From Mucilaginibacter sp. (GTDB lineage Bacteria; Bacteroidota; Bacteroidia; Sphingobacteriales; Sphingobacteriaceae), in contig NZ_JAQBOW010000065.1 in NCBI RefSeq assembly GCF_028287845.1, positions 1 to 35,421 on the forward strand: a stretch of 35,421 nucleotides of DNA, read 5' to 3'. The translations under genes were made by a program, and so were the position numbers. Of the stretch, positions 25,683-32,362 are shown piece after piece; positions within the stretch are counted from its first letter, which is position 1, and the number at the start of each line of letters is the position of its first letter. The notes beneath the pieces are model-generated. The model was not told the DNA's origin, ran no database searches, and was given only the letters and a program-made list of their open reading frames with translations.

Positions 25683-25728
25683 CCTGTCGAACCATGAGTG
25701 CAAGGCCCTCGCGCATATTCGACAGGCT
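25681..25728. repeat. REP-like palindrome after the GH92 gene
   Basis: AGCCTGTCGAA and TTCGACAGGCT form an 11-bp perfect stem around a 26-nt, GC-richer loop (GAGTGCAAGGCCCTCGCGC). It lies between convergent genes and directly abuts repeat copy A. It resembles dispersed REP-type palindromes; only one copy is in this window. Confidence 0.6.
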
Positions 25729-25739
25729 GATAACGATTT

Positions 25740-26351
25740 TTATTTTATATAAAAGTCCAGCAACTTCTGATCTTCCAAATAGCCTTCCAGCCTATCGCCA
25801 ACGTTTACTTTTGCAACACCCTGCGGGGTACCGGTAAATATCAGGTCGCCTTTTTTTAGGGTGATATACCTGGAAACAAAGGCAATTATATATTCAAAAG
25901 AGAAGAGCAAATTTTTCGTGTTGCCAATTTGCCTGCTTTCGCCGTTAACATCCAAGTGGAAATTAAGATCGTAAATGTTTTTGAATTGGGCTTTTGGCAG
26001 AAAATTACTTATAGGGGCAGAGTTATCAAAGGCTTTAGCCAGCTCCCAAGGCAAGCCCTTTTCTTTGTGTCGTGATTGAATATCGCGTGCGGTAAAATCT
26101 ACACCCAGTGCAACTTCGTCATAATATCCTGCAGCAAATTTTTCGTCGATGTGCTTGCCTTCTTTACTTATCTTTAATACAACCTCTATTTCGTGGTGTA
26201 CATCTTCAGAAAAATCAGGATGGTAAAATGGCTTATTATCTTTTAATAAGGCGGTATCAGGTTTCATAAATATTACCGGGATGGTAGGTACCGGGTTATT
26301 TAGTTCTTTGGCGTGTTCGGCATAGTTGCGGCCAATGGCAATAATTTTCAT
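25740..26351 (-). CDS. Fumarylacetoacetate hydrolase (FAH) family protein
   Basis: This is a 203-residue single-domain FAH protein. Family marks are KIIAIGRNYAEHAKEL at the N-terminus, KPDTALL, the metal-binding HHEIEVVLKI (Glu pair) with GVDFTARD further on, KAFDNSAPI and IFTGTPQGV. FAH-fold enzymes cleave or isomerise acylpyruvates, decarboxylate oxaloacetate, or act on related 2-oxo acids; the short form is closest to acylpyruvase/FAHD1-like proteins. It ends in convergence with the GH92 gene, and its start codon abuts an octamer array. The specific substrate cannot be told. Confidence 0.92.
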   Translation of the reverse strand: MKIIAIGRNYAEHAKELNNPVPTIPVIFMKPDTALLKDNKPFYHPDFSEDVHHEIEVVLKISKEGKHIDEKFAAGYYDEVALGVDFTARDIQSRHKEKGLPWELAKAFDNSAPISNFLPKAQFKNIYDLNFHLDVNGESRQIGNTKNLLFSFEYIIAFVSRYITLKKGDLIFTGTPQGVAKVNVGDRLEGYLEDQKLLDFYIK

Positions 26352-26383
26352 GTGAATAATGAGTGAATTAGTGATTGAATGAA
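26352..26383 (+). repeat. Octamer array upstream of the FAH gene
   Basis: Four 8-bp units (GTGAATAA, TGAGTGAA, TTAGTGAT, TGAATGAA) start on the base next to the FAH start codon. The complementary sense is seen at 26460-26491. Confidence 0.7.
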
Positions 26384-26459
26384 TATTTTTTGAATATGCA
26401 AATAAATGGATTAAAATAAAAATTTAGTAATTGAAAATTATGCGTTAAGAGCATATTTA

Positions 26460-26491
26460 TTTACTAATTCAATCCCTCATTCACTAATTGC
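26460..26491 (+). repeat. Octamer array downstream of the T9SS gene
   Basis: Four 8-bp units (TTTACTAA, TTCAATCC, CTCATTCA, CTAATTGC) end one base before the T9SS gene's stop codon. They are inverted relative to 26352-26383; the 76 bp between the arms are AT-rich, without a gene. Confidence 0.7.
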
Positions 26492-26492
26492 C

Positions 26493-26981
26493 TTATAACA
26501 CAGATATCCGCTTAATTATCGATTCGGTACCGGCAATAACGCGAATAAAATAAAATCCCCTGTTTAGCTTATTGTTTAATTGGCGGCTCAAAATTTGCTC
26601 GCCCGGATCAACTCTTTGAGAAAACAACGTTATAACATCATTACCTAATACATCAACCATTTTTATGGTTACATTAGTATTTCTGGATATCATATATTTT
26701 AAGTTGATCTGATCTGTTATAGGGTTAGGATAAACCTCAACATTGCTTATAAGTTTGTCATCCAGTCTGGGCACATTCACCTTTGTAGTCGAATAAATTC
26801 CCGGCTTTATAGGTGGAATAGATAACGACAGAATGCCTTTTTTAGTTTTTTTCTTGCTAAAAAAATAGGTGGTAGTATCGTGTTGGGGTAATATAGCAGC
26901 TGCAGCAAAGGCATAGTTCATGAATATTGCCATCGCAATTATTATTATCCATGAATTAGTGTAAGTAAAAATTCGCCGCAT
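26493..26981 (-). CDS. Very small secreted protein with a T9SS type A sorting domain
   Basis: The protein has 162 residues, with an N-terminal signal (WIIIIAMAIFMNYAFAAAA). The mature part before the sorting domain is only about 45 residues, including a basic patch (SKKKTKKG) and SIPPIKPGIYSTTKVNVP. The C-terminal 80 residues are a type A T9SS domain: VEVYPNPITDQINLKY, VTIKMVDVLGNDV, NRGFYFIRVIAG and the terminal KRISVL. T9SS removes this domain and releases or anchors the protein at the surface, which would leave almost no cargo. It may be a surface peptide, a sorting-domain decoy, or a remnant of a larger protein. It has its own promoter. Confidence 0.85.
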   Translation of the reverse strand: MRRIFTYTNSWIIIIAMAIFMNYAFAAAAILPQHDTTTYFFSKKKTKKGILSLSIPPIKPGIYSTTKVNVPRLDDKLISNVEVYPNPITDQINLKYMISRNTNVTIKMVDVLGNDVITLFSQRVDPGEQILSRQLNNKLNRGFYFIRVIAGTESIIKRISVL

Positions 26982-26997
26982 GTTTTAGTTATCTGTA

Positions 26998-27039
26998 CAA
27001 AAGTATGAATAAAGCAGGCATCAATAGCAAAATTGATGC
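26998..27039 (-). promoter_or_regulatory. T9SS-gene promoter with a dyad over the -33 box
   Basis: On the minus strand TTTG (27031-27028), a 22-bp spacer and TACTTTTG (27005-26998) match the Bacteroidota promoter; the leader is about 11 nt. The dyad GCATCAAT-6 bp-ATTGATGC (27018-27039) places the TTTG in its loop, so a bound regulator would block the -33 region. Confidence 0.5.
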
Positions 27040-27143
27040 TTTTGTTACTTGTTTTAACAAAATTTAACAAACCGTGTTCTAAGTTAACGATTTGTTTAGT
27101 TATACGCTTGCGTGATTTTTAAGTTACAAACCAAAAATTTTAA

Positions 27144-27151
27144 TATTTTTG
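27144..27151 (+). promoter_or_regulatory. Candidate -7 element of the kup promoter
   Basis: TATTTTTG fits TAnnTTTG exactly and lies 21 bp before the GTG start. I see no TTTG at the usual distance upstream. Confidence 0.4.
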
Positions 27152-27171
27152 TGCGTTTTAAATAAATATTA

Positions 27172-29115
27172 GTGTCAAATCACAAAGATCTGCAGAAACT
27201 GACGGGCGCAGGCCTTCTCATCAGTTTAGGAATAATTTATGGGGATATAGGTACATCTCCATTATATGTTTTCAAAGCAATAGTTGGTACCCAACGTATT
27301 TCTGATATTTTAATTCTTGGAGGGGTTTCCTGTATTTTTTGGACACTTACCCTGCAAACTACCTTAAAATATGTAGTAATAACCTTGCGTGCCGATAATA
27401 AAGGCGAAGGTGGTATTTTCTCCCTCTTTTCTTTAGTACGCCGTAAGGCAAAGTGGCTTATAGTACCGGCCGTGGTTGGTGGCTGCGCTTTGCTTGCCGA
27501 CGGTATTATTACACCACCTATTACAATATCAGCAGCTATTGAAGGTTTACACACCTATTATCCGCATTTACACACTGTGCCGATAGTTATTATAATTATA
27601 GCTGCACTATTCATTATACAGCAGTTTGGCACATCATTAGTAGGCAAGGCTTTTGGGCCAATAATGTTTATATGGTTTACCATGATGGGACTATTAGGCG
27701 TGTTTTTTGTAGCTCAGGCTCCGTCTGTGATAAGGGCTTTAAATCCATATTATGCTTATGAACTTTTAAGCAGTAACCCCAATGCTTTCGCTATTTTAGG
27801 TGCTGTGTTTTTATGTACTACAGGAGCCGAAGCGTTATATTCAGACCTGGGGCATTGCGGCCGTTTAAATATTCAAATGAGCTGGATATATGTTAAAACC
27901 TGCTTAGTTATTAATTACCTGGGCCAGGCAGTTTGGTTATTACAACGTAACGGGCAAATAGTTAACCTTAACCTGCAAAACCCCTTTTATAAAATAATGC
28001 CAGAGTGGTTTTTGATGTATGGTATAGGTATAGCAACTGTGGCTGCTATTATTGCCAGCCAGGCGCTTATATCGGGTTCATTTACACTAATTGCCGAAGC
28101 AGTAAGATTAAATTTATGGCCCAAGGTTAGAATAAATTATCCAACCGAGCAAAAGGGTCAGCTATATGTGCCAAGCGTTAACTGGCTGCTATGTGCCGGC
28201 TGTATTGGCGTAGTGTTATTATTTAAACATTCTGATAAGATGGAGGCGGCTTACGGCTTAAGTATTACCGTAGCCATGCTAATGACAACCATATTAGTAT
28301 CTAAATTCCTGAAACGTAAAAAACTGCCGGATTATATTGTAAATACCTTCCTTATAATGTACCTGTTAATTGAAGGTACTTTCTTGTGGGGTAACCTTGG
28401 TAAATTTGTTGATGGCGGCTGGTTCACCTTATCAATAGGCTCATTCCTGTTCTCTATTATGTGGAGCTGGCATACAGCCCGAAAAATCAGGAACCGTTAT
28501 GTTAAATTTATTGAGATAGAAGATTATTACGGCATAATTAAAGAACTAAGCGATGATGAAACGGTGCCCAAATACGCATCGCAGCTTGTTTATTTAACCA
28601 GCGCTAACTTTAATTCGGAAGTTGAATCTAAAATTGTTTACTCTATTTTACAGAAGCAGCCAAAGCGCGCCGATGTTTACTGGTTGGTACATGTTGATGT
28701 TATGGATGAGCCTTATAAAAAGGAATATGAAGTAGATGTATTGGTACCCAATAAGCTGATAAGAATAGATTTTAAACTGGGTTTCCGTATTGAGCAGCAA
28801 ATAAATTTATTGTTTAGAAGAGTAGTTGAGGATCTGGTTAAAAATGGCGAAGTTGATATTACCAGCAGTTATAAATCATTAAATAAGCATAAAATTGTAG
28901 GCGATTTTAGGTTTGTTGTTATTGAAAAAGTGCTTTCCCGCTCACATAACCTGTCGTTTTATGAGAGTTTTATCATGGCTTTTTATGTATATCTTAAAAA
29001 GATAAGTTTATCGGAAGAACGTGGTTTCGGGCTTGACTTGAGCTTTGTTACCGTAGAGAAAGTGCCGCTGATGCTGGCCGCCCCGGAAACAGTTGAAATT
29101 ACCCGTATTAAATAA
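27172..29115 (+). CDS. kup: Kup-family potassium uptake transporter
   Basis: This 647-residue K+ (probably proton-coupled) transporter starts at a GTG. The family signature GDIGTSPLYVFKAIVG is at about residues 24-39. About 12 hydrophobic helices follow, up to around residue 435, including LADGIITPPITISAAIEG and TTGAEALYSDLGHCG. The last 200 or so residues are the cytoplasmic domain (VYWLVHVDVMDEPYKKEYEV). The length is normal for the family. It stands alone with a short AT-rich leader; no c-di-AMP riboswitch pattern is visible. The next gene is a PAP2 phosphatase 83 bp downstream. Confidence 0.97.
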   Translation: MSNHKDLQKLTGAGLLISLGIIYGDIGTSPLYVFKAIVGTQRISDILILGGVSCIFWTLTLQTTLKYVVITLRADNKGEGGIFSLFSLVRRKAKWLIVPAVVGGCALLADGIITPPITISAAIEGLHTYYPHLHTVPIVIIIIAALFIIQQFGTSLVGKAFGPIMFIWFTMMGLLGVFFVAQAPSVIRALNPYYAYELLSSNPNAFAILGAVFLCTTGAEALYSDLGHCGRLNIQMSWIYVKTCLVINYLGQAVWLLQRNGQIVNLNLQNPFYKIMPEWFLMYGIGIATVAAIIASQALISGSFTLIAEAVRLNLWPKVRINYPTEQKGQLYVPSVNWLLCAGCIGVVLLFKHSDKMEAAYGLSITVAMLMTTILVSKFLKRKKLPDYIVNTFLIMYLLIEGTFLWGNLGKFVDGGWFTLSIGSFLFSIMWSWHTARKIRNRYVKFIEIEDYYGIIKELSDDETVPKYASQLVYLTSANFNSEVESKIVYSILQKQPKRADVYWLVHVDVMDEPYKKEYEVDVLVPNKLIRIDFKLGFRIEQQINLLFRRVVEDLVKNGEVDITSSYKSLNKHKIVGDFRFVVIEKVLSRSHNLSFYESFIMAFYVYLKKISLSEERGFGLDLSFVTVEKVPLMLAAPETVEITRIK

Positions 29116-29132
29116 TTATTAAAAACAATTTA

Positions 29133-29146
29133 AAGTAATATTACTT
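29133..29146. promoter_or_regulatory. Perfect palindrome upstream of PAP2 gene 1
   Basis: AAGTAATATTACTT is a 14-bp perfect palindrome, 18 bp after the kup stop and 52 bp before the PAP2 start. This is the size expected of a dimeric regulator site, but AT-rich palindromes arise by chance easily. Confidence 0.3.
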
Positions 29147-29198
29147 CAATATTAATACAGATTGTAAAAATAGGTTTGTAATCTACACCGGTTATAAT

Positions 29199-29975
29199 AT
29201 GAAGAAGATATTAGTTGCATTGTTTTTTATTATTTCGTATCAGGCCAATGCGCAAAAAATTGGAGATACTATTAAAAAGGATCTTTTAACTGCTCCTGAT
29301 ACCGTAAAACATTTACACAGTAAAACATGGGCGCTTATACCTCCGGCAGGCTTGGTGGCCTACGGCGCTCTATCATTTGTATTTCATCCTATTCGCCAAT
29401 TAGATTACTCCATTCATACTGAGATTGCAAAAACTGATCCTAATTTCCACACAGTGGCAGAAAGCTATTTCCAGTTTGCTCCTATCATAATAGTTTATGG
29501 CTTAAATCTCGCAGGTGTTTCTGGTAAAAATACTTTTATTGACCGTACCGCTTTACTTGGCCTATCAGCCGGAATATTAGGTGTAACAGGCTATGCCACC
29601 AAACATCTAACCCATCGCTTACGACCTAATAATGAGGATTATTTATCTTTCCCATCCGGGCATACGGCCACCGCGTTTATGGCGGCTGAATTTATGGCGC
29701 AGGAGTACTCCGGTAAATCATCTGTATATGGAATCATTGGCTATACTTTTGCCGCTACTACTGGCGTATTTAGGCTCTATAACCGCGATCATTGGTTTAG
29801 TGATGTTGTTGCCGGCGCCGGTTATGGTATCCTTTCAACTAAATTGTCTTATCTGGTATATCCCTATATCCGCAACTGGCTAACACATACCGACGGTAAA
29901 ACCGGCAAAAAAGTTATGGTTATGCCTACCTACCAGGATGGTACAGGGGCATTATCATTTGCTATGGATTTATAA
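29199..29975 (+). CDS. Exported/membrane PAP2-family phosphatase (1)
   Basis: The protein has 258 residues, with an N-terminal signal (ILVALFFIISYQANAQ). The three PAP2 motifs are present: KHLTHRLRP (135-143), FPSGHTATAF with His155, and R192-x5-His198-x3-Asp202 in GVFRLYNRDHWFSDV; the usual Ser before the last motif's Arg is Phe. Such enzymes remove phosphate from lipids such as phosphatidic acid, undecaprenyl pyrophosphate or lipid A on the periplasmic side. Hydrophobic helices lie between about 48 and 215. The substrate is unknown. A second PAP2 of different type is at 34173. Confidence 0.92.
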   Translation: MKKILVALFFIISYQANAQKIGDTIKKDLLTAPDTVKHLHSKTWALIPPAGLVAYGALSFVFHPIRQLDYSIHTEIAKTDPNFHTVAESYFQFAPIIIVYGLNLAGVSGKNTFIDRTALLGLSAGILGVTGYATKHLTHRLRPNNEDYLSFPSGHTATAFMAAEFMAQEYSGKSSVYGIIGYTFAATTGVFRLYNRDHWFSDVVAGAGYGILSTKLSYLVYPYIRNWLTHTDGKTGKKVMVMPTYQDGTGALSFAMDL

Positions 29976-30379
29976 AACGCCCTTTTGAGTAACCATATTA
30001 GTGTGTGCAAATAACCGCATTGAAAAAGGTACTAAATTAGCTGTTTGGTAATCATTCTTAACGCAAGCTTTCGTGTGTTGTAAACTTCAGGCATCTGATA
30101 TAATGTTGGCATTATATAGTCAGTGATTTTGTTTCATCTTGTTTCAAATACTTTGTTTCACCACTCTTAAATTAGCAATTTGTTTGATTATCAATGAGCA
30201 AACTTAAGATCATGCCTAAAAATACCGACGAATAAGTTGTTACATTTTGTTTCATTACTTTTTAGCAATTGCCTCATAAACAATTAATTAACTAAAAACT
30301 TTGTTTCATTTGTTTCATACTCGCGTGAAACAAAATTCGTTTTTGTCATTGGCAGATTTTACCCTATACAATTGCTTGT
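29976..30379. other. 404-bp gap with TTGTTTCA motifs, no gene
   Basis: The gap lies between the convergent PAP2 and DUF3943-like genes. It has no credible reading frame. TTGTTTCA occurs six times in direct orientation (30129, 30139, 30153, 30247, 30301, 30310) and once inverted (30326). The 3' end carries repeat copy B (30325-30355), matching the one at 25652-25682. The function is unknown: it could be a protein-binding cluster or a decayed repeat. Confidence 0.7.
30309..30355 (+). repeat. Hairpin-plus-tail repeat, copy B
   Basis: TTTGTTTCA (30309-30317) and TGAAACAAA (30326-30334) form a 9-bp stem. Positions 30325-30355 match copy A at 28 of 31 positions, ending CATTGGCAG. Both copies lie in convergent gaps and have the same orientation. 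Confidence 0.75.
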
Positions 30380-32014
30380 TTAGTTATAACGGCCCTTGCG
30401 TTGCTGGTCTTCCAAAAACCAGGATACAAATATTTTTTGTTCAGTTCTTACTGAATATATGCCGGGGATATTTTTTAAATAGCGGTCATCATAATATATA
30501 AAGTGTTCAAAACCAAGGCTTATGTTTTTTGCTATTTCTACTGTAATTCTGGGCTTCAAAATACTTATGTTATTATTGCCGGGAGTACCTACATACGTAT
30601 GAAGGAAGAAATAATAATATATAAAAGATGCGCTTAAGGCTTTTCCTACATTAAGCGTAGTTTCAAATTTAGCTTCCAGTCCATTATTATATGTATAATC
30701 TCTAACCTGTGATGTATCTGGGCCAAAGCGTGTGCTATTGCCGGCCAAAGGCACTAAAGCAAAATGTGCATTTGTATAAAGATTTACAGTTTTACTAATT
30801 GGATATTTTGTAAATACACCGCCACCAACACCAAGTGCTCCTAATTCGAAGGTTTTATTATCCCAGTAATCATCATATTGGAAAAGGCCATATAATACAG
30901 AGAATTTACCATAATCAGTTTTAACACTTGTATTATCGCCCAATAAAATTCCGTAACCGGTAAGGTTATCCAGAAGCTTTCTTCCGGATCCGAAACTAAA
31001 TTCTGTACGCAGTCTGAAAAAATCAAAAGGTTTGCGGTAACGCTCTTCAAACGGGTTTCCATAATCAAACTGCACATTTATTAAGGCCTCGGTAGGGCCT
31101 TTGCCAAATATTGTGCTATTATCGTCGTTTATTTTATGTAAACCGGCAAATATGGTAATATTAAGAGGTTCTTTTTGGTATACCTCTTTTGTAGTTCGCC
31201 TAAAAGATTTTCCCTGTAAAAGTCTGTTTAGTCCGCGGACAGGATCAACCAAGCCGGCCGCTATTTCACGAAAAACCCTTTCACTTCCCCTGGTACGGTC
31301 GTCTAAAATATTTGAACTTAAGCGGTAAAATATTTCCCCAAGAAATGCTCCGTTAAGGGGTGTGTTGATAACATCATTATAGGATGGGCGTGAATTTTCA
31401 CCAAAATATTCCCACATTACACTACCTACAACAGCAAAGGGAATAGATTGAGCATAACTATATCCCTGCGAACGTGCTGCATTAAAATACATTGAACCTG
31501 TATAAGGATGGCCTATAAAGTTTATACCGAACCTGTCGGCGTCCCATTCCCAGCCTTTTTGTATATTATATTTCCAGGTTGTTGGGCCTATGTGCGAAAA
31601 ATCTTCGTTAAGCACAAATCTGTCTAATGACCATGTAAATACATTAATACCCACAACCTGTACAAGAGGTTTCCACAACGGATATTTTTTATTAAAGTTT
31701 ATATCATCATTTAAAAGATCGCCATACTTATTTTTAATAGTGGTATCAATAAGCGGGTTTTTTTTGGGTTCATTACCTATGGAGTCGGTAATTGTTTTTT
31801 TTGCTGCCTTAATATCTTTCAGCTGTTCTTTGACAGGGCCATTGCCGGGTTTAATTGTATCTATGGGTGTAGCGCTTTGTGCAAATACACAGGATGACGA
31901 AATTATTAATAAACTAAAAAGGATTAAAATTTTTAGTTGCTTAGCTATATTAAAATTAAAGGATAAAAATAAAACAGATAATGCTACGGAAAAAAGAAAG
32001 TATAAACTTGTCAT
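30380..32014 (-). CDS. DUF3943-like outer-membrane-associated protein
   Basis: The protein has 544 residues. The N-terminus has two hydrophobic stretches; the second (LKILILFSLLIISSSCVFAQ) looks like a signal ending at about residue 46, so the true start may be later than the ATG at 32014, although no later Met precedes it. The middle carries the DUF3943 landmarks FNAARSQGYSYAQSIPFAVV, WEYFGENSRPSYNDVINTPL and GAFLGEIFYRLSSNI. The C-terminal half consists of alternating aromatic strands (FELGALGVGGGVFTKYPISK), as in a small beta-barrel, ending in a Lys/Arg tail. The function is unknown. It precedes the SemiSWEET-permease pair's 3' end by about 90 bp, on the same strand. Confidence 0.8.
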   Translation of the reverse strand: MTSLYFLFSVALSVLFLSFNFNIAKQLKILILFSLLIISSSCVFAQSATPIDTIKPGNGPVKEQLKDIKAAKKTITDSIGNEPKKNPLIDTTIKNKYGDLLNDDINFNKKYPLWKPLVQVVGINVFTWSLDRFVLNEDFSHIGPTTWKYNIQKGWEWDADRFGINFIGHPYTGSMYFNAARSQGYSYAQSIPFAVVGSVMWEYFGENSRPSYNDVINTPLNGAFLGEIFYRLSSNILDDRTRGSERVFREIAAGLVDPVRGLNRLLQGKSFRRTTKEVYQKEPLNITIFAGLHKINDDNSTIFGKGPTEALINVQFDYGNPFEERYRKPFDFFRLRTEFSFGSGRKLLDNLTGYGILLGDNTSVKTDYGKFSVLYGLFQYDDYWDNKTFELGALGVGGGVFTKYPISKTVNLYTNAHFALVPLAGNSTRFGPDTSQVRDYTYNNGLEAKFETTLNVGKALSASFIYYYFFLHTYVGTPGNNNISILKPRITVEIAKNISLGFEHFIYYDDRYLKNIPGIYSVRTEQKIFVSWFLEDQQRKGRYN

Positions 32015-32101
32015 AAATAAGGTGTTAAAAGTTATAAACTACAACTGATAATACACCTAAGTGTTTTAATTATTATGTAATATATAGCTATTTTAAAATT
32101 G

Positions 32102-32356
32102 CTATTTATACCTGATCTTATAGATCAAAATTATCCCTGCAAATAAAAAGGTTACCGCATTGGCCAGCGCCACAGGCAGGCTGGGGCTAAGAATGCCATA
32201 TATTAACCACAAAAAAGTGCCAGTAGTAAATACCGCGTACATTGATAATGATATACCCGAGGTATCTTTAGTGCGAATAGTTTTAATAGCCTGCGGCAGA
32301 AAAGAAACTGTAGTGCTAAACGCGGCCGTTAAACCAATAGTTTCGATATAGTTCAT
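32102..32356 (-). CDS. SemiSWEET sugar transporter (MtN3/PQ-loop family)
   Basis: The protein has 84 residues and three helices, the bacterial half of a SWEET. The PQ motif is at 21-22 (TVSFLPQAIKTIRTKDTSGIS), followed by helix 2 (MYAVFTTGTFLWLIYGIL) and helix 3 (ALANAVTFLFAGIILIYKI). SemiSWEETs dimerise and move sugars down their gradient across the inner membrane. The gene begins 6 bp after the stop of the amino-acid permease on the same strand, so it is very probably in the same transcript. The substrate is not determined. Confidence 0.93.
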   Translation of the reverse strand: MNYIETIGLTAAFSTTVSFLPQAIKTIRTKDTSGISLSMYAVFTTGTFLWLIYGILSPSLPVALANAVTFLFAGIILIYKIRYK

Positions 32357-32362
32357 GCGGTT

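Noticed and set aside
26982..27171. c-di-AMP (ydaO-type) riboswitch upstream of kup.
   Set aside because: The gap is short and AT-rich and lacks the conserved GC-rich helices and purine motifs of that class.
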